Assembly: GCF_001522545.3 (NCBI RefSeq) | Contig: NC_031768.1 | Span: forward strand, 100,166,214-100,230,213 | From: Parus major | Lineage: Eukaryota; Chordata; Aves; Passeriformes; Paridae | Length of the DNA stretch: 64,000 nt | Reading direction: 5' to 3' | In this document: in pieces, positions 47,101 to 60,494 of the stretch | Layout: the number at the start of each line of letters is the position of its first letter | Position numbering within the stretch: position 1 is the stretch's first letter | The notes under the pieces: model-generated | Seen by the model: only the letters and a program-made list of their open reading frames with translations | Database searches by the model: none | Told to the model about the DNA's origin: nothing | Translations under genes and position numbers: made by a program

Positions 47101-49164
47101 GGTGTTTTCAAGACTATTTTGAGGTCATGCTTATGTTTAACATCTGTTACTGAATTGAGAAGTTGTTTAGTTAAGAGAGTATGACAAAGGAAAAAGACAA
47201 AAGAATAATCCAGTGAGGCAGTAAGAAAAGGATCTAGGGACTCAGTGAAGTACTATGTAAAGACACCATCATTGGTCTTTTTTCTTACAAGTATTATCAA
47301 GCAGGAGCTTGTGATTAGCTTGTGATATTATCTTAAAATGTTGCAGTATGTTATGCACAGACTCTTTGCTTCATGTATATGTACTCATGCCCATGTCATG
47401 CACTTCTCTCCTCGTGGGGTGAGTATAGGTGCAGACTACTCTGTCCCTGAATAATTATCGTATCTCTCAGTCACCAGGATATTCTGCAATGACACCACTA
47501 GCATATTTTTAACTCATCTTTAAAACATTGAGTATAGAATAGTAGAAAACTAGCTAAAGTGCTGCACAAACTCATGCTCTAACAGAGATTTACACATTCA
47601 GGATGTGGTTAACTTTCTCCATGAGCAGTTTTTTTGGCTTGCTCAAACTCAGTAAAGCTCTCCCATGCTTGGCACTTATGCTGTCTGCCACCTACCTTAG
47701 AAAATCACATGTAGGAACAATTCTCATTTTCTGTGCCAATTAAATTAAATGGCTCCCCTCAACACTACCATTGCTTTAAGTGGTATGATGCACAATTTGT
47801 TACACACAATTTCTTCTCTATCATTTTCTGTTTTAAGAGATATAGCTACTTGGATCTTCCATCACAGAGATTTTGAACATCAGACCAAATTTTAAAGCTC
47901 AAATGTGATCATGGATAATTCAGAAATGGATGGAGATTTGTCTTCAGTTTTCATGTGTTAGAATACTAACACAGAGAGTTCACCTACTGCACTCCAGAAC
48001 AAAAAAATGTAAATAAGCTCAAATCAATTACTTGCTGAATAATGCAACACAAAGAAAAGCTTTTTGAGCTAGGCACTGAAAATTGAACACTATGATTTTA
48101 TACAGGATCCATGCCAAGGTCTCTGCTGAGATGGGATGATTTTTTTGGCAACCAGTTAGGAAAAGGAGGAAAAGCTTATTATTTTTATTGAATTTTAGTT
48201 TTGTATACACGTGGCTAAGACTCTTCCACTCCTCCCCTTTGCTATTGCACTGTGATGTTAGATGCAAGCTCACATACAGGTTTTGTTTTAAAATAAATGG
48301 ATATGGATTTGGTAATTACATACTGACGAGTTTATAAATGTCTTAAAAGGGTTTTCATATCCCATGTCAATTTGATTAAAAACCACCAGAGTCTGTACAG
48401 AGAGTTTCAGGAAAGCCAAACCTGTTACAAAATACACTTTGCCAAAACTGAGTATTTAAAGTAAGTTGTTTATGGGAAATATTTTCTTGTTTATTAACAA
48501 TATTTGATCACTTACAGAAGGCCAAGAAGAGTTTCAGAGGATATAGGTCTATGATGAAAAAGGAACTGCTGTGGGACACTGGGAAAAGGTCATGAATTTC
48601 AGCTGCTTCCAAGACTCATGCTTTCCAGATGTATGAAATGAATTCTGGAAAGATACAATTTAGCTAATAATAAGAAAGAACTTGGATGTGATAAAAATAA
48701 TACTAGCAGGGAGATCTTGTTCTTGAGCATACTTGAGTTTAGCATCTTTCGACGTATTTTAAAAACAGCTGTATTTGGCTAACATGATTCGTGCAGATGG
48801 ACCAGCAATAGCAAAACCACTGCAGTGCAAAATTGCAAGGTAATTGGGAGATCTGTTCTTGATGGCAAGCCAGGGGTTGGAAACAGATAACACACAGATG
48901 TCAGTGTAGAGGAGGCAGCACGCTGACAGTGACCGCTGGTATATGTGTGTTATAGTGATTTAGTGGAACCACTTCACTGTTTGTGTGCTTTCTGACCAAG
49001 ATCTCTTTGCTCCTGCACCTTGCCTGTCCCCCACACCCCACCCATAGTCAGGCTATGACTGACATAATTTCTGGCCCATGTGGGTGAAAACATTGACCAG
49101 GATGGTGTTAGGCTTGATTCTACTCTTACATAAACTTCTAGGCTATAATCTGAATATTATAAAA
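44131..49164. other. unclassified AT-rich DNA
   Basis: No gene or dispersed repeat is recognised in 5 kb. There is a run of ten G's at 46559-46568 and an AT-rich hairpin (9-bp stem) at 46994-47019. Confidence 0.6.
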
Positions 49165-49533
49165 TGGATTTAGTTGGGTTCAGCCTAGAGCAGAGGAGCC
49201 TGAGGGGAGACCTCATTGCATTTACAGCTTCCTCATGCAGAGAAGACAAGGAGCAGATACTGATCTCTGCTCTGTGGTGGCCAATGACAGGACTCAAATG
49301 AATGCCTCGAAGTTGTGTCAGAGGAGGTTTAGATTGGATATCCAGAAAAGTTTCTTTACTTACAGGGTGGTTTGGCACTGGAACAGGCTCCCCAGGGAAA
49401 TGGTCCCACTCTCAAGTCATCCAAAGCTCACAAAACTTTTGGACAACTTTCTTGGGGACATGGTGTAATTGTTTGGGTGTTCTCTGAAGGGCCAGGAGTT
49501 GAATTTTGGGTCTCTTCCAGCTCAGGATTCCAT
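49165..49533 (+). mobile_element. CR1 LINE 3' part, sense (inverted partner of the next entry)
   Basis: It starts near GTTCAGCCTAGAGCAGAGGA and runs through GGTTTAGATTGGATATCCAG, GGCACTGGAACAGGCTCCCC and TTTTGGGTCTCTTCCAG. It ends in a decayed tail (GGATTCCATG). The start coincides with the consensus point where the next, antisense segment stops. No coding capacity remains. Confidence 0.88.
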
Positions 49534-50100
49534 GTCTCTCCATGGAGCCTTACCTTCTCCAATCAGTCCAAACTCTCTCAATATAGTCTCTCTCATAGGA
49601 GAGGTGGTCCAGTCCTCTGATCATTTTTGTGCCTTCTTTTGGACACAAAGTTTTACTCCAGCAGGTTCACATCCTTTTTATGCTGAGAACTCCAGAGCTG
49701 GAGGTCACCAGAGCAGAGAGGAGGGAGAGAATTCCCTCCCTACCTTGCTGTCCACAGGGCTTTGGATGCAGTCCAGGATAAGTTTGACTTTCCAGGGCTG
49801 CCAGCAGAAATAGCAGCAGTTGAGCTTCCAATCCACCAACCCTACCAAGTCCTTCTCCTCAGGGCTGCTTTTGATCCCTTCTCCATCTAGACTGTATTTG
49901 TGCTTGGCATTGCCCTGACCAGGATGCAGCACCTTGCACTTTGCCTTGTTGGACCTCATGAGTTTTGTACAGGCCCATCTCTCCAGCTTGTCCAGGTCCC
50001 TTTGGATCCATCCCTTCCCTCCAGAGTGCATCAAAGAGCTCAGCGTTGTCTGCAAGCATGCTGAGGGCACACTCAGTCCCACTGCTTTTTACTGTTCTGT
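49534..50100 (-). mobile_element. CR1 LINE ORF2 C-terminal part, antisense, decayed
   Basis: The minus strand encodes the C-terminal end of CR1 ORF2. IQRDLDKLERWACTKLM and KAKCKVLHPGQGNAKHKY-like stretches match the family, then EKDLVGLVDWKLN. The catalytic FADDTKL block reads LADNAEL in another frame, so the second Asp is lost and a frameshift lies between. The segment ends just after the 'TTCAGCCTGGAGAAG' consensus point, where the sense segment to its left begins. It is a pseudogene fragment. Confidence 0.88.
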
Positions 50101-53100
50101 TTGTGTTAGAGCTTTCATGACTCACCTTGACAAGGTCACTGCTCTGTGCTGGAACATGCAGTGAATTCAAGATGTTAGAGAGATTTTTGTCTTGTGTTTT
50201 GGATGAAACCTCCAATTAGTGATCAAACCAAGGTACAGTTCAAACACTACGCTTCCATCAGTCCTAAAAAAAAAAAAAAACAAACAAAACCCCCAAACCC
50301 TCAAACTAAAACTGGCAGGCATTATGCCTTGAGTTAGTATGGCAAGATGAGAATTTTGGGGATTAACAATCCATGTTAAGCATTTGGAGTTGAGCAAGTA
50401 CAAAGGAATGTACTCTCTGAGAACAAAAATATCTGAAAGGCATAGTATAATAATTATTTGTTGATGAAACAAAAAATAGTAGTGATACAGTTGTGGGAGT
50501 AGTATGATATACTTCAGAAAACAAAGTATTTGCCAATTGGGTAGATGATAACAAAGTTATGAAATATGTTACAGTGGTGAATTGGACTGTGTGTGGGTTG
50601 TGTGATCAGATATATTTAATCTGTTTAATCAGATATTGGTTGAGCTTTTTACATGACAGGAATTTTGATAAGGTAGTTTTGAGGTGACTCAATGTGGAAA
50701 TGAGGTATATTAATACTTGCTTTAATAAAGTGTTTTTCAGTGTAGCCACATAAGTTATGTAAATGAGAAGATATGTTTTCAGCAAACTCTGGGAAAACAT
50801 TACCCAAGATAATATGCCACACTATTTGTTAGCTATCTTGTTTTACCAAGCCAAGGATATTCTTAAAAAAAAGCATCATTAATTTTGGCTTTTTGGAAAT
50901 TAATTTTTTTTTCCTCTAGTAAAGGATTACATTTGTGCATTAATTTCTTCTTAAGCAAATGTGACTTTTTCTAGGATAGATTAAAATCTGCCTGGCCATT
51001 TAAGATTTCAAAATATAGCAGTATTTAATTTGAATTTTCTCTACCTCCTATTTAACCTAAGGGTCAGCATGGGAAATGTATTTTTATCGATCATACTAGG
51101 CTACAGAGGGTAGCTTTTTGATGTGTCCTAACCTGATTGTTGTAAGGTGGTACATTATTGTATCCACATATCATAGTGTCCTGCATTATCACTTTCCTTT
51201 CCAGGACAGTTTCTAAAGCACTTTAATTATTAATTTAAACTTAGTAGGTTTTTTTCCTAGGCATCTACTTTTATTTTTAGATAGCATGCTGTCTTCATTT
51301 GTGTTTGTCATTCATGTGTATTTGTTACAATTTTTACCATCCTTAAATATAAAAGACAAATTTTTGGCTGCTCTATCAATAATTCTCTATGAAAACAACA
51401 GTTTTCTAGAGCATGCCACAGCAGGAATTTCCATCTTACAGTTATGCAACACCAAAGGGAAAGCCTCCTACTGGTTAATTTATGTGTAAAAACTGCTTCA
51501 GTTTACCTGCTAAGTGAAGATTTAGCTCTTAAGGCTAAATTAACACACATACTAATGTTTGTGTAATTATTGACAATTGTTGTGACCTCTGGTTCAGTCT
51601 TTAAAGAGACGCATATGTTTAATTATCGGCAGTAGACTTTATTTATCTGTAATTACCATCAGGAATGAATAATAAGCTAGTGGGGAGAAATAAGAAGAGT
51701 AGAACAGAGCTAATGACATTTGCCCTCCTTCAGCAGGTGGAAGAACATAGAATAAGGGTGAATGTTAGGTGGTGACCTGCCTGCATTTTCAAAGGAATCT
51801 AATTTTTAAAGTGTGGGGGAAAAAAATCAACCCAGAAACTGAAGTTAAAATTTCTCCCTTACTCAAAGTAATCAATGAAACTAGTGAAGTGGGTAGCAAA
51901 AATAGTTATCTCATACAGGTCACAATTAATTTATACTGAAGTGAGGCTCAGTTTTGATAAATATATTCTAGGTGAAGATGGGAAAATACTCTAGGTTCAT
52001 ATAGATAAGAGAAAAAAACCTTCTCAGAATTATAGTGAAAGAGCTATAAGCAAACTTAAATTTGTCATGACAGTGGTTACTCTTGGAATACTTTCCTGTA
52101 TCAGTGAAATACACATGAAAAATCAGTAAATTTGAGGTACACTTTCCTTGGAGGATCAATATGACTACTTTTTTTTCAAGAAAATGACAATTATGGTTTA
52201 TGGAGAGCTTTTTCCCTCAAGAAATTTTACAATTTGTGTAAAACTTCTTCATCCCTCCACCCCTCAGTAACATTCTTAGCAAAAATCTGCTTCCTGATAC
52301 TGCATACCTCTCATTAAAACACAAAAAATAAATCTTGAGATTCTATACACAGTATGTAAGACAGTTTGGAGGTAAAGCAGAATAGTCATGACTCTGATCT
52401 GCTATCCACACTCCGGCTTAATCTCTAAATAAAAAAATGTATGAAAATACAGTGGTTTAACATGGCATTCATATATTTCAAATGAACATTTTTCTTAAAG
52501 CATCACTATAGTTTTAACAATTTCTTGTGAAGTCATTGATTTTATGTTGCTTCAGGGAAGGTGCAATTTATTACTGTTAATAATGTTTCTGTGATTACAT
52601 GAAAGGTTCCTTGCTGCCACTAATTAATTAACCCATCGGAAAGTGTCCTTCCTTTTAGAATAGATGTTGAGGGGTTTTTATAAAGACAATCTGACATCTC
52701 TAATTGTCATGTGAAACAAGATCTGGGATGTGAATATTCTGGAAATTATTTTTGTGTCCTTCTCCTGTAAATGTCATGTTCAAGTCAGTCTCAGCAAAGT
52801 CAAGCATTGGGGAAATTACTTGTTCAGTCTTTTCAGCCTCTGCTTCTGCTCTGGGGGCTTAGTGGATGGGTTAGTGTTATTGTACTTGGTTAAGGGTTGG
52901 GTTTTGTGACATGTCATTGGAAAAAATTCAGAAGTTTTTAGGCTTAAGTGGCAAGTTTATGGAGAAGGTTTTTTCTATATACCTAAGTAAGTTCCTCATA
53001 CACTCAGGGAGAAGCCCACAATGTTGTCACCCAGCAGTTGCCAAGCACTGGGACAATATTAATTTGGCAGCTAACTATTGGGCCTGTGCATGTGCAGCAC

Positions 53101-54459
53101 TCTTGCAATTCAGCAATGCTGATGTGAGAAATCAGCTCATTGGTGAGTCCAGGTGTGAGGTTTGTTTTCTGCTGGCTCTGTGGTGATTGCTGCAGAGGTG
53201 GCTCTGAGCAGCAGTTATGGGAAGAGACACAGAACAGTGAGGAAACAATACCCTGGTGCTAATCATTCCTGTTGACATCCTTGAGATTTCAGCTGGAAAC
53301 GAGGGCTCACCTTCTGTATCCATGGTTAGTATTGGAAGCATTGTTGGTCTTTCAAGATACCACCTGAGATAACTTCTAGGGCTTTGTGTTCTTCCAATTG
53401 ATTTCCAACATTTTCATAGGCAGCTCTGCTTTTAAAAAATTTGTTCCTGCTATTGTCCCAATGTTCTCTTATCTCTTCTTCCCTATTTCTTTGTGTGCTT
53501 GTTGGGTGCTCCACAGCTTTTGTGCTGACATATTCTGTCTCTCACTACTCATAAATTATGTACTGAAGAACATCTCCACACCCATAAAGGAGCTTGGAAA
53601 GACAGTAGGAAGCCCTGCTGGATTACTCCCAGGCCATTACAGAGATCACATGCCCATCAGGACCCGTCTGGAATTCACAGGGACAGGTGGGGACACAAGC
53701 TTACAACTCCTAAGAGCAACAGCTTGGCCAGATTCCTATGAGTGATATCTCAGCTGAGATATCAACATCAGTGTCCAGGCATGAAATCACAGGGTGTCAT
53801 GGGGAGCAGTTTTGAAAAACATCTTTCCTGCTAAAACTTGCTGCTCTGCGGTGGGACACATTGTAGGATGCAGAGGAAAAGCAGTTTGAGACCACACAGG
53901 ATTTACAGCATGTTTTGGGCAGGAATTAGTGCTGGGAAAAGGGAGGTGTTTGGGTGATTTTGGGAGGAAAAGGAGTGAGAAAACAAGAGATGGATTAAGA
54001 GATTAGAAGAGATCATCTCATGTGAATAGTTTGGTCTGTACCCTTGTCTGGCCTTGCCCTGCAACTTTTATAAGTCCCTTTCATAAAATATTTTCCCCAG
54101 CTCTTCTGTAGGTAGGATGCCCCTCTTCTTTGTGTGCAGGGGTATCTGTGTGCAGCAAATAGAGTCAGAGCCTGGGGTGAAGGGCCCGTGTGTCCGGAGT
54201 GCCAGGGACTGGAATGAGTGTAAGTCTATGAGCAACAGTAACAATGAAGGCAAACGAGTTGGTGAGTGGAAAGGACCCAAGAGCAAGAAGCTGAGCGGGT
54301 CTCTGTGTCTGACTCTGGCTGTGAAAGCATCTGGGCGCCTCTAAGGGCAAAAGCATGGAGGAGATTAGCTGTTGGGACCTGGAAATTCCTGGCACAACTC
54401 TCTGTGGGATGACAGTCTCTGCCAGCAAAGGGTATAGGGCTGCAGCTTCAGGGACTAAT
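50101..54459. other. unclassified DNA
   Basis: No gene is identified. An A15 run followed by C-rich sequence is at about 50266-50300. A 22-bp perfect palindrome is at 53743-53764. The part from about 53580 to 54440 is less AT-rich than the rest and may hold an old repeat I cannot name. Confidence 0.5.
53743..53764. repeat. 22-bp perfect palindrome
   Basis: TGATATCTCAG is followed directly by its exact reverse complement, with no spacer. The centre is CAGCTG, an E-box core. Confidence 0.9.
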
Positions 54460-54605
54460 AGAATGGAATCACAGAGTAGCCTTTGTTGGAAGAGACCTTA
54501 AAGATCATCTCTGTCATGGGCAGGGGCACCTTTCACTAGACCAGGTTGTCCCAAGACCCATCCAGCCTGGCCTCATATATGTCCAGATGCCAGCATCTGT
54601 TGAGC
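54460..54605 (-). mobile_element. CR1 LINE 3' end, antisense
   Basis: It begins with a CR1 tail complement (ATAGAATGGAATCACAGAGT), then GAGACCTTAAAGATCATCTC and TTCACTAGACCAGGTTGTCC, and fades after ATCCAGCCTGGCCTCATATA. Strongly 5'-truncated. Confidence 0.85.
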
Positions 54606-55379
54606 TTGGGATCCATCTGGAAACCTGGAACCACTGCAGCCTGGTGTCAACCCAGCTGCTGTAAGAGTGAAGCCCACCAGATGTGGCAATTTCTAATATT
54701 ATGTCTAAGTAAATATATTGAAAACATGGTCATTACAACTGGTTTTAATTTTAAGTGTCTAGGGCAACATGTTCAGGTTGATCTTGCTCATTGATCTTGC
54801 TGGACCAAAATGTTTGGTACAGTACAAAAAGTACTGATGGATTTTAACTTATCTTACGGTGTAAATGGGTTCTGGTTTCCTCCTTATGCTTACTGCTAGA
54901 AGGAGAATTTCTGAACAAGAGACCTCATTCAGGAAAACAGTACTGTAAAAATTGAGATTTTTCTCATTGGAAAGTATAAAATGAGGATTCCCAGAGATAT
55001 AAAAAAGTATCTGAGAATCATTTGACTCATCAGTGAGACATTGAAAGTACAGCCCTGCACTTTAGTATTCTTATGGCTTTTGTACATATTTATGTATTGT
55101 AATTGGAAAAAATACAGATTTTTGCTGCCTGGTGTTTTTAGATGCTGCTTAGGTGTGGGATATAAATAGATTGCAATTTATGAAATAATAATCTACATAA
55201 TAACATAGCTATTAATTCAGTATTACTGTGAAAAAAAATTGATGCAACTTTAATGTTCTCAGTGTATTCCTACCTACCTTTCCCACTGAGTTATTAATCT
55301 GAATATAAACACTGCTTGCAAATGAGGAATTGACTGTGTAGGGCATGGTGTTTTTACTTGATAATAATGGTCCTTCTAG
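54606..55379. other. unclassified DNA
   Basis: Nothing recognised. It ends at the possible splice acceptor described next. Confidence 0.5.
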
Positions 55380-55509
55380 TCTGTCCAGCAAAGACATAAC
55401 AAGATCCAACAGCTGGAAGTTTCAGTCAGCAGAATCCAAACTGTAAAGACAATGAAAACTGCTGGCAATGAGGGCAAGCAACTGTTGAAACAGATTACTC
55501 AGAGGCATG
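55380..55509 (+). CDS. possible internal coding exon (unidentified protein)
   Basis: A 130-bp stretch lies between an acceptor-like TCCTTCTAG (ending 55379) and a donor-like ATG|GTAAAT (55510). One frame stays open for all 43 codons, starting right after a TAG that belongs to the acceptor. The other two frames have stops. The peptide is polar and rich in Lys, Gln and Arg with spaced aliphatic residues (KIQQLEVSVSRIQ, KQLLKQITQRH), compatible with a coiled coil. It ends with one leftover base, which fits the phase of the candidate exon at 60319. I do not recognise the protein. Length alone is not significant in this composition, and the acceptor is only fair. Confidence 0.28.
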
Positions 55510-58500
55510 GTAAATCTTTCATATTCTTGTTTCTGTCATTCTTAGGAATATCACCAGATTTGACAGATACTGAAATTATATGAAAGTGGTTTATATCTAT
55601 TTAATAATTAAGATTGAGCTAGTTCAGGAGAATAAACTATAAGTGATGGCTACCTTTGCCTAAAATGTCTAAGATAAATAAAATTCAGCTTAAAAATCTC
55701 AGTGGGATAGTGGGTTAAAATGCCACTGTAATTGGCTTAAATAAATTCTCATAGCCCATATGGTGTGAAGAGGCATCTTTTGGTGACAGAATTCAATTAG
55801 AAAAAGCATGTGACTGGTTTATTTGTCCATCACCATTGTCAGTTCTGCCAGAGCAGTGACTTCCATTTCATGAGCAAGATTGTGAAAGGCCTGCTGGTGT
55901 TCACAAAAGGGCATTGGTCTTTAGTACATCTTGACCAAGTTAAAGGCTTGTTCAGTTCCAATGTGGCTCAGAGATACACTGTTGGTGTTAAATAGTCCAC
56001 CCCCAGGAGCAGAGCAGTAGATTCTATCAGAAATGATACAGCTTAATTTTCAGGAGGATGTGATGATGGGTACTTTGCATTTGAAGTATAGAGCTGTAGA
56101 ACCTTTGTGTATAATTACAATTTTTAAAGTATTTTTTGATTGTTTCACTGCCAGCACATGAGTTTTGTTAATTTTTTAAATGTTTAATATATTTCTTGAG
56201 CAATTTTCTCAGAACAAAACAAGAACCACCTACAGTGATGAAGTTCCTCTTACTACAGTTGATACCAATGACTATTATAAAATGAGTGCAGAACTGGGGG
56301 GTGGTTTTTTGATAAAATGAAGCACAAGAAAAGGAACAAAAGCAAGTAGAGTGCTTATCAGAAATGGATGACAAAGAAACTGCAATAGGAAGAAAAAGTT
56401 CAGTTAAATTACAGGCTTGGAAACACAGCTAATAGATGGAGGAGAGATACATCAGTTAGATTAATGTGGATCAATAACTGATCTTTGCAAGGAGGCATAA
56501 GAGACAAGTGTGTTTCATTAATGAGAAGGAATTAAATACAGTCAAGAAGTCAAAAGCATGCATCATCAAAAATGAAGAGTGAGACTGATTGATGAAACAA
56601 ATCAAACTTCTATTCAATGTGAATTTTTGTGGTCTTGTTAATGGCCCTCCTTAGCTTTATTGGGAAAGAAGAAAAGCCTTTTAGAAGAAATGAATGTGCT
56701 TTCCTTTGGAAGTAGAAAATTAGTAGCTCTTTAAAATTCAAAACAAATTTTTGTATCTGAACCTAAAAAGTTATTATCCAATGCTCAAATGTGTAAAGCT
56801 GATGAATAAAAAATGTAGCTAGCAAAGAATTCTGGACAGCTATAACAAATGAAGCAAAATGCAATTTCTTTGAAAAAAAAAAAGAAGATATGAACTGGGA
56901 CATTTAAGACTGACAAATGAAAAAGTTTTTTTAGGTAGAAAACAATGAAATCTCTAATTTACTAGCGTTTTTCTGTTGTTGTGGGAGAATGAAATGGTAG
57001 AGAACCAAAGACAGTCATAATCTGTATCCCTTGTGATTAATGAAAATTTGAAAACTTGACTCAATGCCTAGAATAGTGAGTACTTTTAAGTGGGTATCTC
57101 TGTAGAGGAGCTGAAGGGAGCAATCAGGAAGAAAAGGCAATTTTTACACACATCAATACATTAACAAGGAAAAATTATTGACAGAAAAGCAAAAATAAAA
57201 AATTTTAATGGCACAATGAAAAATAGAAATCAGTATCTCATTTCAATGAGAAGCAGTTACAATATTGTTATTGTAAAACATAGCCCACATTTAAAATTTT
57301 ACAACAGGCACAGAAGTGTGTGACATGGAGGGTCAAGCTCTTAGCAAGATGCAGTCTCAGGTTCTCTATTGGAATTTGTCAGCCTTATAAGAATTTCTCA
57401 GATTTAAACCCTTGCTGCTTCTTCTTCCAGACCTCTGACCTAAGTGTCCTAACCTTTACAGTCTTAATTCTTTTGTGGTTCATCCCTCTGTTAGGGAAAC
57501 AGGAGTGTTTTGTTTCAGCTCAGTTCCCCTATGGAAGAAAACCATCTGAGAGGTCTGAAAAAGTTCCTGTTTTTTTTCCAGTAGGGAACTCCCATACATA
57601 CATGCTACTGGAGCCCAGAGTTTTCTTGTCTTATGATTAAAAAAAGAGAGGGCTAAATCTTCCCTAGGGTAAGGTTTTATGCTGATAATATGGGTAATGC
57701 TTACAACCAGCTGGTATCTGAATGAAGGACTAAATAGTTATTGTGCCCATAATACAGCCTTTTTGTATCTTCCCATAATTTTGAAAAGTAATTATTTAGG
57801 TCAAAACTGGGGGGGAAGTAAAATTCAGGATTTCATTCTAAGCTCTCTGTAACAGATGAATCATCAAGTTACATATTAAATATTGAGCTTGTGTTTTTTG
57901 AATTTTTTTAATAAGTATTATTCTTTGCATGATCTGGAATATACTTCTATGTGTCTTTGCTCTAATAACTCATCTAAAATTTTATAAATTACTATTTCAA
58001 AGAATGTGCTCTCTGGAAAATTTGTAACCTTCCCATGTGTTTTTGTTTTGTTTTGTTTTTTCCCTCCATCTGATCAGTAATAACCATTTTGCAGAAGAGA
58101 ATGAAGGTCAGCAGCCACTTTTATGATTTGATCCATGCATGATTTTCTTTTTCCTTTTTTTTTTTTTTATTTTTTAATTTGAACTTTGTAAATCTCTACC
58201 TGTCTGCATTTGCCTTTTGTCAGGTACTGACCACAGGTTTAGTGATGAAGAGTAGATGGTATTTGGGGTGGAATGAAGGATGGGAATACCATCCTACTCC
58301 TATCCTCCCTGCCTGAGATCTTGAACTTTCTAGTTCTTTTTCTTTTAGACTAGAGCACGTTTCTTATTCTAAAACACGAAGGTCAAAGTCCTTTTACTGT
58401 GCTGTTCCTGTCTATACAGCCTCAAGACATAAGAATATATGACAAATACTCCAGTAGTCGAAAAAACATTATTTTTCCAGTTCAGGTATTTATGAAAGTT

Positions 58501-59802
58501 CCTACAACTGATAGACTCTCAAACCTGAAATTGTCATCTTCCTTTTCTCTATCTTCCCTCTACATTTTTTCCAGCTGTTGCTATGAGAGGCCATTATTAA
58601 AATAATCACCTGAGCACAGCACAAGCATCACTTGAGAATGAAACCTACAGTGCATCATTAATGGACATAAATACTTCTGAGTACATCAATAATTTGTTTC
58701 ACTTAAAATAGATAAATTCTGTGATGTGGACACCTGCCCACTAAAAGCTGGACTGAGAACAGCAACCCTTTTGTGCCTGGAATCAGAAAAATAGAAGTTT
58801 GCAATGATTCAAATTAACTTCTGAGATGAATTTGAGTCAGTGATTGACAAATGATGGTCCTGTGGTCCTGTGATTAGTGGGGACATTTCTTTCAACGAGG
58901 CTTTAATGAAATTCTCCTGTGTCTGAGTTATCATGCTTGATTTCAGTTTTAGGAGATACAATGTGAATACAGAACACTGATCAAAAAGTAGTACTCGGAA
59001 GAATTTCAAACATATTTTCATTTAATTCTAAAGCTCTATATCCACCATATTTCATATAAAGATTTCAGGATGGACCTGAAATTAAAATTTTTAATCTATG
59101 ATTTAGAAACAATATCATGTTCGATAGGGAGAAGGACAGGGTTAACCAGAATGGAAGAACAGAGGAATTTCTAAGTACGTGGGATTCTGTGCTATCACCA
59201 ATGGTATTTTGGGTTTTTATTTCTCTTACTGAAAACTATTTTCAGGGGAAAAAAAAAGTGTTCTACTCAGATGGATATGATTTTGGTTTTGTAAAGTAAC
59301 TTTTGGTTAATATCAATAGAAACCAGTAGTTCTTTTATACTAAATAGAATCCTGTTTTAAAGGTTTCAGCAAAATAAGATTCTTTTTATAGTGACTCAAG
59401 AGAAATACCTAAACACTGTTCTAAGGGTACAAGAAGTAAATAGCAGAAAATTGAGATGGGTGTAAATAATAATAAAATCCAAATACGAGATTTTCATCAT
59501 AGCAATGATAAAATTATACAAGTTGTTGTAAAAGAAAGGAAATATCTCCAATCAGACAAGTCTGAAACTTTTAAGGAATTTCAGAATAAATCTGGATGTG
59601 GTCAACTGTGTAATATTTTTCTGGTGTTAACACTTTGTGTTATGTTAACTGGGCGCTTTTTTCTCTGAGAACACACAAACTGGCATATTTCACCTTAGGA
59701 GTGTATCTATCCGGCTTAAAACTGCTAGTGCTTTATGTGTTTATCAACATCATTATTATTACCAGGAAAAAAAGAATGAAGAAAATAAACTAAGATAAAT
59801 GC
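55510..59802. other. unclassified AT-rich DNA
   Basis: No gene or dispersed repeat is recognised. It would be intron if the two candidate exons are real. Open frames at 57320-57640 and 59456-59668 look non-coding. TTTTG-rich and T-rich runs occur at 58040-58075 and 58155-58180. Confidence 0.5.
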
Positions 59803-60005
59803 TTTCAGTTCAAAACCATTACCTCTTGTCCTGTCACTAAATGTCCTTGTAAAAAGTCCTTCTTCAGCTTTCTTTAGGTGCTGAAAGGCTCCTGTAAGGT
59901 CTTCCCAATTCTCTTCTCCAGGCTGAACAACTCTACCGGCCTTGCACCATAGACAAGTGCTCCAACTCTCTCATCATCTTCATGGCTCTCCTCTGGACCC
60001 CAAGA
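59803..60005 (-). mobile_element. CR1 LINE fragment, antisense
   Basis: Complement of the middle of the CR1 3' region: ATTACCTCTTGTCCTGTCAC, GTGCTGAAAGGCTCCTGTAA, TTCTCCAGGCTGAACAACTC, ATCATCTTCATGGCTCTCCT, CTGGACCCC. Both the tail and the 5' part are missing. Confidence 0.85.
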
Positions 60006-60318
60006 GGGCCACATTTCTCTAAAGTTGGAGTCCCCAGAAATTACTTTTTGGAAGCTTTTTATAAGTATTGGAAGAATGTTCTCTTTCTTTGCTCAAGCAT
60101 ATTTTATTGCAGGGGTTTTTTTCAGAATGTAAAGATTATACCTCACTCAGTTGCTTCAATTGCTGCTTTCTTGGTTGTGCCTGCAGATTTTAGGCTTCCA
60201 AAGTTTATCCAATAACTCTATTTAAATAAGTTGGTGCTGTGAATATTCTTTGACTGGCACTGATTTGGATTCTAAATATAAAAATATTTGGAAAATACCT
60301 TTTTTTTTTGTTTCTCAG

Positions 60319-60494
60319 TTTCTCTAATTTTGTCCAGAGTTGCTCTCAAGTATGTGCCTTTGAAAACTGATGCATCAGCCACCACCAGTGACACAGCACA
60401 GCCAGGAATTCTGTCCAGCAAAGATCCCAGAAAGAAACAGGGATGTGAATCAAAGAGAACTTCCACACATATCAGCAGTAATTCAGTTGAGTAG
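60319..60494 (+). CDS. possible terminal coding exon (unidentified protein)
   Basis: A strong acceptor (T10 then GTTTCTCAG, ending 60318) precedes an open stretch to TAG at 60492-60494. Entering in the phase left by 55380-55509 gives about 58 residues, beginning with a short aliphatic part (SLILSRVALKYVPLK) and ending polar and basic (SKDPRKKQGCESKRTSTH, then a stop). A poly(A) signal (60698-60703) with a T-rich stretch downstream lies 200 bp further, as for a last exon. The opposite strand is also open here, there is no homology I can name, and phase agreement has a one-in-three chance. Treat as a hypothesis. Confidence 0.25.

Noticed and set aside
49705..50215. Two overlapping minus-strand frames of 118-125 codons resembling a protein
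   Set aside because: The similarity is real but to the CR1 ORF2 C-terminus. Frameshifts and loss of the catalytic pair show it is a relic, not a host gene.
54117..54428. Overlapping 75- and 87-codon frames on opposite strands with a GAGT|GTAAGT donor-like site
   Set aside because: The frames lie in GC-richer unclassified sequence, neither strand shows a consistent exon boundary set, and the peptides have low-information composition.
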